Shown here one piece after another: positions 8,118-16,376 of a DNA stretch of 64,000 nucleotides. Every line of letters begins with the position of its first letter. Within the stretch, counting starts at the first letter, position 1. The notes below the pieces were generated by a model. The model saw nothing but the letters and a program-made list of their open reading frames with translations, searched no databases and was not told the DNA's origin. The stretch lies in contig CAVQPS010000009.1 of the NCBI GenBank assembly GCA_963714795.1, positions 62,001-126,000 on the forward strand, read 5' to 3'. Source of the stretch: DATIXJ01 sp963714795 (GTDB lineage: Bacteria; Bacteroidota; Ignavibacteria; UBA10030; SZUA-254). The position numbers and the translations under genes were made by a program.

Positions 8118-8813
8118 CTATCGTGCCCTCAAAAGTTCTTCTGCAACGCGGATGTCACTGCGATGATCCACATCGATAATTTTTGAAAACGGATATCCTT
8201 CCAATCGATAGCCGGTTTGTAAAAGATAGTTCAAAAAATTCCTCAGCCGTTCGATATTCTTCTTCAGCACAATTTCGACATCACGAAAGATCGTCGGCGA
8301 AAAAAAGTAGAGTCCACCGGTTACCCACGGCGATTGTTCGGATTTTGAGAAATTCAGAATGCGCCGATCCGTATCAAGCTGAACGTACAACGGGTTTTCA
8401 TCATCGACGAATTGCGTCACGGCAAGAATCCCGTCCGCCGCAGAGTTCCGGCGTGCATACTGGAGAAAACCGCTGAATTCATTTTCATCGAAAATCGGAT
8501 CGACGGTTGAAAGAAGAAACGGATCATCATTCAAATACGGCGCGAGTGCAAAAAGACTGTGCATCGAGCTTGGTGTTGTCTTCACCACAAACCGTACCGG
8601 TACGGAAAACTTCTTCGACTCGACAAATTTTTTGACTTCGAGCGAATATTCATTGACAATACAAACAATTTCGGAAATTCCTTGATGTTCTAATGTCCGG
8701 ATCAACCGCTCAATCAGAGGCATGCCGCCGACAGGAACGAGCGGTTTCGGCACCACAATTCCTTCGGAACGAAGTCTGCTGCCTTCGCCGGCAGCGATTA
8801 TTCCTGCTTTCAT
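8118..8813 (-). CDS. sugar/polyol-phosphate nucleotidyltransferase
   Basis: A 231-residue GT-A-fold nucleotidyltransferase. The nucleotide loop AAGEGSRLR is at residues 7-15 and the substrate lysine motif PKPLVPVGG at 22-30, with STVDPIFDE near 109 in the position of the metal-binding acid. The N-terminus is like CTP:inositol-1-phosphate and other sugar-phosphate nucleotidyltransferases. It is the first gene of the operon. A cytidylyltransferase would supply the CDP-linked head-group donor needed by the two CDP-alcohol phosphatidyltransferases downstream; the nucleotide specificity is inferred from context only. The ATG at 8813 was preferred over an upstream start at 8918, because that start would lie upstream of the predicted promoter. 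Confidence 0.82.
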   Translation of the reverse strand: MKAGIIAAGEGSRLRSEGIVVPKPLVPVGGMPLIERLIRTLEHQGISEIVCIVNEYSLEVKKFVESKKFSVPVRFVVKTTPSSMHSLFALAPYLNDDPFLLSTVDPIFDENEFSGFLQYARRNSAADGILAVTQFVDDENPLYVQLDTDRRILNFSKSEQSPWVTGGLYFFSPTIFRDVEIVLKKNIERLRNFLNYLLQTGYRLEGYPFSKIIDVDHRSDIRVAEELLRAR

Positions 8814-8850
8814 TGTCGTTCTGCTGTCCTGGAATTTTTCATGAGAAAGA

Positions 8851-8878
8851 ATTATAAAATTTAACAGAATGATGCCAA
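8851..8878 (-). promoter_or_regulatory. predicted sigma-70 promoter of the lipid operon
   Basis: On the minus strand TTGGCA (8878-8873) and TATAAT (8856-8851) are separated by 16 bases. Transcription would begin near 8844, about 30 bases before the nucleotidyltransferase start. The rest of 8814-9153 is a divergent intergenic region with no gene that I can see. Confidence 0.55.
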
Positions 8879-9024
8879 ATTCGCCGGGAACGGAGTAAAT
8901 AGTTGGAAAAGATACCAAAATTCTGTCAGATTTCCAAGAGATAACATATGGGATTTATCGAAACGGATTAAAAGTCCCATAAAAAAGAAAGTTTCTTCAT
9001 GTGGACGACACATTGTGTCTTTGC

Positions 9025-9053
9025 TTGACAGTCGGTCAATTATTTAGTACAAT
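9025..9053 (+). promoter_or_regulatory. predicted sigma-70 promoter of the GT-C gene
   Basis: TTGACA at 9025-9030 and TACAAT at 9048-9053 with an ideal 17-base spacer. It would give a leader of about 95 bases before the start at 9154. Confidence 0.65.
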
Positions 9054-9153
9054 TTGCTTGTGCCGCGGGGCAAACACCATTTCCTATTTCTGGTACGCTT
9101 TCAGAACGAATGTGGATAATTTGACATAAACACGAAGGAATCTTATTTCGAAA

Positions 9154-10854
9154 ATGCCCGATAAAGAACGAATTGAAAATCAATCGACGATGCACAGTGA
9201 ACATCCGTCATCGGCATCTTACCGATCGACCGTCCCATGGCAAAAACTGGAATCGACGGTAGAACGATTTTTTCTCCTCTGTGCTATTGTTACCTTTGCC
9301 GGGTTGGTTATTCTGGCATGGCATCACCGTTTTATTCAAGACGATGCATTTATTTCTTTTCGGTACGCCCGCAATTTGCTGAACGGCAATGGCCTCGTTT
9401 GGAATGCCGGCGAACGTGTTGAGGGATATACAAATTTTCTCTGGACAATCCTTATCAGCGCCGGCATGGCAGCGGGCATCGATCCTGTTGTGGGGTCACA
9501 GGTATTAGGAATGATCTGTTTCATTGCATCCCTCATGATTACATATCAGACAGCATTTCTTTTGTTCGGTTCCCGTCCGTTAAGTTTACTCACCGTACTT
9601 CTTCTGGGCACCAATTATACATTCAGTTCGTACGCGACCGGCGGTCTGGAAACTCAATTACAAACGATGCTGTGTCTTCTCGGCGTTCTGCTGACTCTCC
9701 GATTTTGTTCCAATGAACGAACATCACTTGCCGGATGCGCCACCCTATCTCTCGTGCTTGCTGCAGCATTGCTGACACGACTGGATTCGGCTATTTTTTG
9801 TGTCGTCATTCTGGCCTCCGTTGCACTCCATCTCCGGAAGGGTAATCAATCGCTTCGTGAAAAAATCGAACAAAGCATCGCGATGACGGCACCGCTGTTG
9901 ATGATCATCGGAGGATGGTTTGTCTGGAAAATTTTTTATTATGGCGATATTTTTCCAAATACCTTTTATGTCAAAGCTTCGTCGATAACATCGGTGGTAC
10001 GCGGGCTCAATTTCCTTTATGTGTTTTTAATTTCCTATTCCCTTTGGCCATTCATTCTCCTGGGATTGTTTTTCGGGAACCGCTTTTTCAAGGAATCACG
10101 TATACCGTTCGGAATGTTGTTATCCGTTTTTTTTCTTTGGATCGCGTACATCATCAAAGTCGGCGGTGATTTTATGGAATTTCGATTCCTCGTTCCGGTT
10201 CTCCCGCTGTTTTTTGTTTCGGTGGTCTGGCTTCTTTTTACCGTCATACCATACCCAAGCATCCGTTTCGTTGGAATAGCCGTGATCCTCTGGGGAACAA
10301 TTCATCACGCACAAACATTTTCATACAACACAGAGGATCGCATCGAACCGACGGATGATCTTCGGGGACATCTTTACGATGAAGATAAAAATTGGACGGG
10401 AATAGGAAAAACTCTTGGCGAACGATTCCACTTCGACACGACCATCACCATAGCGACAACGGCGGCAGGAGCGATTCCATATTATTCACGCATGCATGCG
10501 GTCGATATGTTAGGATTGAACGATCCCTGGATTGCGCGCAACGGCGTTGTTGTTTCAACGATTCCGGGTCACCAGCGATTGGCCCCGCTCAGTTATCTGA
10601 TAAGTCAAAAAGTCAATCTCATCATTTCCCATCCTCAGGTACTTCCCCTTGGCACATCGGTCAATCAGGTGCCGATCATACCCGGAATGGCAGACATCAA
10701 CATGTCTGATTTCCGAATAATTGAAATACCGCTCGACGAAAAGTATAAATTCGTCGCGTTATATCTGACACCGCATCACACGATCGACAGCGCCATCATG
10801 CAATACGGTTGGAAAACCGAGCACATTTTTCGTTCCCGAAACGTTCAGGAATAA
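9154..10854 (+). CDS. GT-C-type membrane glycosyltransferase (ArnT/PMT-like)
   Basis: A 566-residue polytopic membrane protein with about ten to eleven helices and a C-terminal periplasmic part. After the first helix comes FIQDDAFISFRYARNLLNG, carrying the acidic pair that is the catalytic hallmark of GT-C enzymes, followed by GLVWNAGERVEGYTNFLWT. Such enzymes move a sugar from a polyprenyl-phosphate carrier onto lipid, glycan or protein on the outer face of the inner membrane. A polyprenol-phosphate-mannose-type synthase at 57014-57730 could supply the donor. The gene stands alone behind its own promoter and converges on a terminator shared with the next gene. Confidence 0.78.
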   Translation: MPDKERIENQSTMHSEHPSSASYRSTVPWQKLESTVERFFLLCAIVTFAGLVILAWHHRFIQDDAFISFRYARNLLNGNGLVWNAGERVEGYTNFLWTILISAGMAAGIDPVVGSQVLGMICFIASLMITYQTAFLLFGSRPLSLLTVLLLGTNYTFSSYATGGLETQLQTMLCLLGVLLTLRFCSNERTSLAGCATLSLVLAAALLTRLDSAIFCVVILASVALHLRKGNQSLREKIEQSIAMTAPLLMIIGGWFVWKIFYYGDIFPNTFYVKASSITSVVRGLNFLYVFLISYSLWPFILLGLFFGNRFFKESRIPFGMLLSVFFLWIAYIIKVGGDFMEFRFLVPVLPLFFVSVVWLLFTVIPYPSIRFVGIAVILWGTIHHAQTFSYNTEDRIEPTDDLRGHLYDEDKNWTGIGKTLGERFHFDTTITIATTAAGAIPYYSRMHAVDMLGLNDPWIARNGVVVSTIPGHQRLAPLSYLISQKVNLIISHPQVLPLGTSVNQVPIIPGMADINMSDFRIIEIPLDEKYKFVALYLTPHHTIDSAIMQYGWKTEHIFRSRNVQE

Positions 10855-10880
10855 AAAACCCCGTCCTTTCGGAACGGGGT
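10852..10880 (-). terminator. Rho-independent terminator
   Basis: The hairpin ACCCCG...CGGGGT spans 10858-10880. Read on the minus strand it is followed by a run of six T (10858-10853), so it serves the gene ending at 10912. On the plus strand it lacks a U-tract but lies just after the stop at 10854 and may also stop that transcript. Confidence 0.75.
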
Positions 10881-10911
10881 CGAGAGAATCTTTTCCTGAT
10901 GCAGGAGAAAA

Positions 10912-11334
10912 TTACTTTTGGTCTTCTGCGGCAGCCATTTCAACTTTGGAAATCATGATACCATTGACGCCGCCTTTTGCACGAACGATTCCGGTCGCAG
11001 AAACCTGATGACCGACATGATCGATGAGTTGAGCGTTCGGTCCGGCGGAATGATCGTCCGGAAGTACGGACACATACAGTTTCTTATCTTTCGTCAAAAT
11101 CCCGAGCGGGCCGCCTGCTTTCGCACACGCCGCAGCACAACTCGCATGGTCATCGCCCATGCCTTTTTCGCCGTGAGCCAGATAACAGGAAACATCGACA
11201 ACTTCACCGGTTACCGTGGTAGCTTTGGCGGACTTTTTTTCGCCTTTTGCAGCTTTCATATTATCCTGACCGGCAATCAAACCGACGGATAACACAAGAA
11301 TCAACAAACAAAGAACGCTAATCTTATGTTTCAT
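10912..11334 (-). CDS. small secreted Cys/His-rich protein of unknown function
   Basis: A 140-residue exported protein. A signal peptide (MKHKISVLCLLILVLSVGL) is followed by a Lys-rich linker and a compact domain beginning TTVTGEVVDVSCYLAHG. A cluster of C, H, C and C follows in GMGDDHASCAAACAKAGGPLG, then LGILT and a C-terminal strand region. The TGEVVDVSCYL start and strand pattern resemble small OB-fold proteins, and the Cys/His cluster could bind metal or form disulfides. I do not recognise a named family. The ATG at 11334 has a good ribosome binding site (GAGGAG, six bases), so a longer N-terminus up to 11415 is rejected. Confidence 0.75.
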   Translation of the reverse strand: MKHKISVLCLLILVLSVGLIAGQDNMKAAKGEKKSAKATTVTGEVVDVSCYLAHGEKGMGDDHASCAAACAKAGGPLGILTKDKKLYVSVLPDDHSAGPNAQLIDHVGHQVSATGIVRAKGGVNGIMISKVEMAAAEDQK

Positions 11335-11435
11335 AAGGCTCTCCTCGTAAAAATGATAATGATATGATTTAAGGTGCATATTTTCGTAATGTATAGAACA
11401 GCGGCGTACATCCAAACGTTCCCTGGTCTGAAAAT

Positions 11436-12812
11436 CTATTTCTTCTTTATATAAACATAGAGTTCCTGTCCCGGTTTAACATTAATACTCTTTAACAGGT
11501 TCCATTTGAGGATTTGCTCGACAGTCACGTTATATTTTTTTGCAACCGTTTGCATCGTTTCTCCCTTTTTTACGGTGTGAACGGTCAAATCTCCGTCATC
11601 GTCTGCCGCCGAGGTGCTGGCCGAGGGTGAAGCCGTTGTTGCAGGCGGCGGGTTTTCTGCAGGTTTTTCCTGTCCGGTAGTGACTGGTGGTGCTTCTTTT
11701 TGTTCATTTGACGTAACCGGTGGCTGCTCGGCAGGAGGAGTTTTTCCTTTTTGCTTTGGAATTTTCTTTGTTCCTTTGACTGCCGATACCGGAGGAACAG
11801 AAGCTTTTTTCTGAGCTGATACACGGGGTGGCACAGAGGGTTTTTCCTTTTCCTGTGACGTCATTGCCGGTTTCTTCTCATTTCTTTTGGCGGTAACAGC
11901 CGGTGGAACGTTTTTCACCGGCATAACCTGCTTTTCCACCGGCTTCATGATTTGACGCGCCGTCCACTTACTGACGAGAAATGTTTGATGAGATGTGGAC
12001 GACTGCACATAGTAGTTTGCTGAATCCGGAAGAACGGGGGCGACATTCAGTGTCACTGTTTCCGATCCTTTGACTGCGATAGTCACCGGATGCGGCGGAA
12101 ATGCCGACAACGTATCGGCAAAATCATCCGCCCGAAGATTAGCAATGGAATTGATTGCCGGAGTTACTCCATTTAATTCGACGGTTTCTCCATTCATTTT
12201 CCAGCCGCTGGTATCGCGTTGAAGAGAATACTCTTTTGACCCCGCTCCGTACGTAAGACCTTTGATGGATTCCGACGGTATGGTGAGAATTGTTTTATCG
12301 CGCCAGTCTTTTACGTCACGCGTAATTGCCCAGTCTTCAATACCCTCGCCCAGGTAAACATCCTTGGAATCCGGTAATCGAAAATACACTTCCGAATATG
12401 ACGGTCCCATTTTTCCGACAATCATCGTGACGGATTTCCCCGATCGTTCGGTCAGGGTCAAGCGCGTGCCGGAACTATCGACCTGGAAGATACTTTGTTT
12501 TTCTGGATTCGACGAGATGAGACTTCCCTGTTTGAAATGCGCAACACCGCCGATCAATTGCAGGACAAATGCCGGATCCGCGGGATATCGAAGCGGCGAC
12601 GTGATCGTCCATTTTCCCCCGACATTTTCAATCGTGATCGACTTCGAGGGGCGATGCAATTCAATTTTTACAACCGAGGCGGAATCGATGGAAAAAGAAA
12701 TCTGCCCGGGTTTATAACTCGCTTCACGCTCTTTATCGGAAGGAATCAAAAAATACGTAATCCCGCCCAGCACCAGCAACACGGTAATCAAAATTATGGT
12801 TGAACGATTCAT
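11436..12812 (-). CDS. DUF4340 protein fused to a C-terminal LysM domain
   Basis: A 458-residue envelope protein. An N-terminal membrane anchor (residues 5-22) precedes a DUF4340-type beta-rich region to about 290, then a linker rich in Pro, Lys and Ala (about 295-400), then a LysM domain (HTVKKGETMQTVAKKYNV onwards) that should bind peptidoglycan. It is the last gene of the ABC-2/GldG cluster, 17 bases after the GldG-like gene. DUF4340 proteins regularly accompany such transporters; the LysM end suggests that this one is tethered to the cell wall. Confidence 0.82.
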   Translation of the reverse strand: MNRSTIILITVLLVLGGITYFLIPSDKEREASYKPGQISFSIDSASVVKIELHRPSKSITIENVGGKWTITSPLRYPADPAFVLQLIGGVAHFKQGSLISSNPEKQSIFQVDSSGTRLTLTERSGKSVTMIVGKMGPSYSEVYFRLPDSKDVYLGEGIEDWAITRDVKDWRDKTILTIPSESIKGLTYGAGSKEYSLQRDTSGWKMNGETVELNGVTPAINSIANLRADDFADTLSAFPPHPVTIAVKGSETVTLNVAPVLPDSANYYVQSSTSHQTFLVSKWTARQIMKPVEKQVMPVKNVPPAVTAKRNEKKPAMTSQEKEKPSVPPRVSAQKKASVPPVSAVKGTKKIPKQKGKTPPAEQPPVTSNEQKEAPPVTTGQEKPAENPPPATTASPSASTSAADDDGDLTVHTVKKGETMQTVAKKYNVTVEQILKWNLLKSINVKPGQELYVYIKKK

Positions 12813-12829
12813 CGCGATAATTCCCCGAT

Positions 12830-14416
12830 TTATAATCCGCGTGATTCAAGACGCTTGCGCGAACCGACTCGCCATCGCCAGCGTATGACACCGATCAAAA
12901 TTACGACAAGCGGCGGCACTCCAAGATCGATCCCTTTGATCCACGATTTGGTCGCTTCGCTCACTTCATCAAGAGGTTTTGAGCTGCTCTCTCTTGCACG
13001 AATTGCTGCGAGACCGATATCGTCCGCAAGCCAATCGATAAGATTGCTGGCAAGGAGAAAATTATCTTTATTTCCTCCGGAATACTGATCCTGCAGGAAA
13101 TCACCGTCACCGACCACGACGATTTTATTTAAAGGACCGGTAACAATTTTCTTCGTCGTATCGATTGCCGTTTTTACATTATCATCGACATCGATCGGCT
13201 TGCTTGCGAATGCACTGGAGAACGCCCCTTCAACGGTCACGGCAAGCGGAATGCCGGACTCCCTGAACATTTCCTGCGTCACAGGAATCGTCGGATTAAT
13301 GACAAAGTAATTTTCCATCCGGCCGCTTTTCGTAGAACTTTGTACGAGCACATTCGCCGTATACCCTTTTTGCCGGGCAAGACCCGTATCGATCGAACTG
13401 ACGAAATAAAACACCACCGAGCCGAGATCTTTTACGATCGGGCTCGTTTTGTTGAACTCACTTGCCCTGGGCAAATAATAGAACGGAATCTGGTTCTGAA
13501 TCACCATAAAGCCAGCCTGCTGGCTTACCGTCACATACGCACAACTCACATCCCGCACAAGATCGGTATTGACACGCACGCCATACGACTCGAGCATGTC
13601 GTCAAGATTGAGATTCAACGCTTGTCCGCTCTGGCTCTGAAGATTTGCACTGACTTTGTTGAGAAAGAACGCGACGCGACCGCCTTTCATCATGTATTGA
13701 TCGATCAAAAACTTTTCCCAGTTTTTAAACGGCTGTGTCGGCGCGACAATCAACAAAACGGCAACGTCGGAAGGGATTGCTTTCCCACCGGTCAGGTCAA
13801 CGGTTGTTACCTCATATTGCTTTTCAAGAATATCCTGAACCTCTTTCACCTGCTGCAATGACGGCTCGCCGTGACCGGTGAGAAATCCGATCTTCTTCAA
13901 TTCTTTCGAGGTCATTTTCTTGATTGCCGAACTTATCTCGTACTCAAGATTCGCGGTCGATTGAACGACGGGGACATGCTCTTGTTTGTCGCCATATAAC
14001 AATACCAAGCCCATGTATGCTTTTTCAATCTGAAGTTTATCTTCTTTCAGGACCTGAACCTGCACCGGCGGAATGCCGTATTTTTGGGCTTCCTGTTCCA
14101 GCTCTTCTTTTTTGGAAGGATCGATAAACTCGTATTGAAAATTGCCACCGGCATATGCACGATATTCGTCAAGCTGATCCTGTACCTCGCGCTTATTATT
14201 ATTGTACGGAGCCGGAAGGTCGGATGTAAAATATGCCTTTACCAAAAATTTATCGTCGAGCGACCGGACGAGATTTTTGCTCGCATCGGAAAGCGTGTAA
14301 ATTTTTTCTTTCGTCAGATCGAAACGCTTAAAGAATCGCGTGCCGAGAAAATTGACGAACACGAGAATGCCGAGAACGATGACAATATTCAGAATCATTT
14401 GGCTTCGCTGTTTCAT
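12830..14416 (-). CDS. GldG-family ABC transporter accessory protein
   Basis: A 528-residue protein with one N-terminal helix (about residues 8-24), a long periplasmic domain of the GldG/ABC auxiliary type and one C-terminal helix (about 500-518). Recognisable elements are FDLTKEKIYTLSDASKNLVR (about 31-50), IGFLTGHGEPSL near 176 and VVVGDGDFLQDQYSGGNKDN near 440. In Bacteroidota GldG works with GldA and GldF, needed for gliding; in many other bacteria the same set has no known substrate. It lies between the permease gene (gap 15 bases) and the DUF4340 gene. Confidence 0.85.
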   Translation of the reverse strand: MKQRSQMILNIVIVLGILVFVNFLGTRFFKRFDLTKEKIYTLSDASKNLVRSLDDKFLVKAYFTSDLPAPYNNNKREVQDQLDEYRAYAGGNFQYEFIDPSKKEELEQEAQKYGIPPVQVQVLKEDKLQIEKAYMGLVLLYGDKQEHVPVVQSTANLEYEISSAIKKMTSKELKKIGFLTGHGEPSLQQVKEVQDILEKQYEVTTVDLTGGKAIPSDVAVLLIVAPTQPFKNWEKFLIDQYMMKGGRVAFFLNKVSANLQSQSGQALNLNLDDMLESYGVRVNTDLVRDVSCAYVTVSQQAGFMVIQNQIPFYYLPRASEFNKTSPIVKDLGSVVFYFVSSIDTGLARQKGYTANVLVQSSTKSGRMENYFVINPTIPVTQEMFRESGIPLAVTVEGAFSSAFASKPIDVDDNVKTAIDTTKKIVTGPLNKIVVVGDGDFLQDQYSGGNKDNFLLASNLIDWLADDIGLAAIRARESSSKPLDEVSEATKSWIKGIDLGVPPLVVILIGVIRWRWRVGSRKRLESRGL

Positions 14417-14431
14417 CGCATTATTCTCCGT

Positions 14432-15148
14432 TCATGACCATCGTCGTTTTTGAAGAACTGCGGTTCCCAGCATCAGCGAAAATCCCACTGCCGACACATA
14501 ATAAATCAAATCCCGTGAATCGATAACCCCGCGCGCAATATTCGAAAAATGATAATCCACGCTGAGATATTCGAGATACGTTGCGAGAGAGGCCGGCAAA
14601 TAAAACAATACTTTGTCGAGCATGAACAAACCGAACACGACCAAAAAACTGACAATGAAAGCCACCACCTGATTTTCCGTAATCGATGATCCAAAAACGC
14701 TGACTGCAAGAAAAACCGCACCGACAAACAATAGCCCGAGATATCCACCGATGACCGGACCGATATCGAGCGTGCCGATAAACGAAACGGTAATGTAATA
14801 ACAGAACGTCGGCAGGAGCGTGAAGAAATAGAGCGCCCAGGCAGCAAGAAACTTCCCGGTGATGATTTCCGATTCTGTAACCGGCTTGGTGATCAGTAAT
14901 TCGAGCGTTCCCGATTTTTTTTCTTCGGAAATCAATCGCATGGTGATCGCCGGAGCGAAAAACAGCAGAAGGAACGGCGTCATTTCAAATACCGTTCTCA
15001 GCGTGGAAATATTCGCGATGAAAAGATTACTGGTAAAAAACCAGCCAAGGATCACCAGAAACACCACAATGACAATATACGCCACGGGCGAATTGAAGAA
15101 CGACCGGAGCTCTTTCAGGAAAATATATTTGATATTATTGAAATTCAT
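14432..15148 (-). CDS. ABC-2 type transporter permease (GldF-like)
   Basis: A 238-residue permease with six membrane helices. The N-terminus IFLKELRSFFNSPVAYIVIV and the loop RLISEEKKSGTLELLITKPV are typical of ABC-2/GldF permeases. It overlaps the end of the ATPase gene by four bases and is followed by the GldG-like gene, so the four genes from 16102 to 11436 form one operon. Confidence 0.88.
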   Translation of the reverse strand: MNFNNIKYIFLKELRSFFNSPVAYIVIVVFLVILGWFFTSNLFIANISTLRTVFEMTPFLLLFFAPAITMRLISEEKKSGTLELLITKPVTESEIITGKFLAAWALYFFTLLPTFCYYITVSFIGTLDIGPVIGGYLGLLFVGAVFLAVSVFGSSITENQVVAFIVSFLVVFGLFMLDKVLFYLPASLATYLEYLSVDYHFSNIARGVIDSRDLIYYVSAVGFSLMLGTAVLQKRRWS

Positions 15149-16102
15149 CGCGGAATCACATCGGATGTAAGTTCACGGAAAATATCTTCGAGACTTGTTT
15201 GTTCACGGTGAAGCTCCAAAAGATTCCACCGTTTCTGCACGCATAACTGGAACAGCTCTTTTCGAATATCGATTGATGAAGAAGTTTCGACGGTAAATCG
15301 TTTAACGCCGTTCTGTTCGGAAACCAGCGACACCGTACTTATCGAAGGAATATTTCTGACCTGGACGGCGATCATTTCGAACGATTGCTCGTCCGGAATT
15401 TCAACTTCCAGAAGAATTTTTTCACCGCCGTGTAAATTTCTCTGTAAATCGGCAATCGGTCCGTCGGCAACAATTTTCCCACGGTTAATAATAATAACGC
15501 GGTTGCATGTTGCCTGAACTTCCGGAAGGATATGCGTCGACAAGCACGACCGTTTTTTGTTTGCCGATATTCTGAATCAAACTTCTGATCTCGACGATTT
15601 GATTCGGATCCAAGCCGCTGGTCGGTTCATCAAGAATCAAAACACGCGGATCATGAATCAACGCCGCCGCCAACCCGACACGTTGTTTGTATCCTTTGGA
15701 AAGCTGTCCGATATCCTTATGCTTCATTTCTCCGAGTCCGCACACATCGACCATTTCTTTCAATCGTGCCGGAATGCGCGACGGAAAAACACCCAGAAGC
15801 TGTGCCGAATATTCGAGATAATCGATCACGTTCATATCGAAATAGAGCGGGTTCTGCTCGGGAAGATAGCCGACAAGTTTTCGCACTTCGAGCGATTCGG
15901 TTTGAACGTCGCGTCCTTCCACTTTTACCGTACCGGCAGTCGGCGAAAGATAACAGGTAATCACTCTCATCGAAGTCGTTTTGCCGGCACCGTTCGGACC
16001 GAGAAATCCCAGAATTTCTCCGGAATGGACTTCAAAGGAGATGTTATCTACAGCTTTTGCATCACCGTACGATTTTGTGAGATTTTCTACCAGAATGGAC
16101 AT
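15145..16102 (-). CDS. ABC transporter ATP-binding protein, GldA-like (frameshifted near 15541)
   Basis: ATPase of the ABC-2/Gld cluster. Walker A GPNGAGKTTS is near residue 35, the Q-loop region is GYLPEQNPLY, the signature is LSKGYKQRVGLAAAL and Walker B is VLILDEPTSGLDP. The frame breaks after KTVVLV; one base later the conserved H-loop sequence STHILPEVQATC continues in a second frame to 15145. One extra base in GTGCTTGTCGACG restores a full-length protein of about 318 residues with the usual C-terminal extension. A split exactly between the D-loop and the H-loop would inactivate the transporter, so a sequencing indel is more likely than decay. Confidence 0.85.
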
Positions 16103-16156
16103 GAATACTTGGAAATGCCGTTTATCGTTGTTGAAATCCTTACCATTGAGTGTGCA

Positions 16157-16185
16157 AATATTGGAATTTTTTGTGAAAGATGCAA
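16157..16185 (-). promoter_or_regulatory. possible promoter of the ABC/Gld-like operon
   Basis: On the minus strand TTGCAT (16185-16180) and AATATT (16162-16157) with a 17-base spacer, about 55 bases before the ATPase start. The remainder of the interval up to 16321 shows nothing else recognisable. Confidence 0.35.
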
Positions 16186-16321
16186 ATATCTAAATCGGGA
16201 AATTTGGGGCTCCCGTTTAAGGATTTCTCAATAATGAGCTCAGGGCGAAGGATTTTTGTTTAACGCGCAAATAGCTGTCGATAGGCTAAAACTTGATCGC
16301 GAAGTTCCCGATAGAAAGCAA

Positions 16322-16357
16322 AGAGAATCCCAAATAATAATATTCAGGATTCTCTTG
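16322..16357 (-). terminator. hairpin terminator after the Sll1717-like ATPase gene
   Basis: The inverted repeat AAGAGAATCC / GGATTCTCTT (ten base pairs, 16-base loop) lies 20 bases after the stop at 16377. On the minus strand it is followed by a T-rich stretch (TTTGCTTTC). The loop is long and the U-tract interrupted, so strength is uncertain. Confidence 0.55.
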
Positions 16358-16376
16358 AAAGAATGAACGAAAATGT

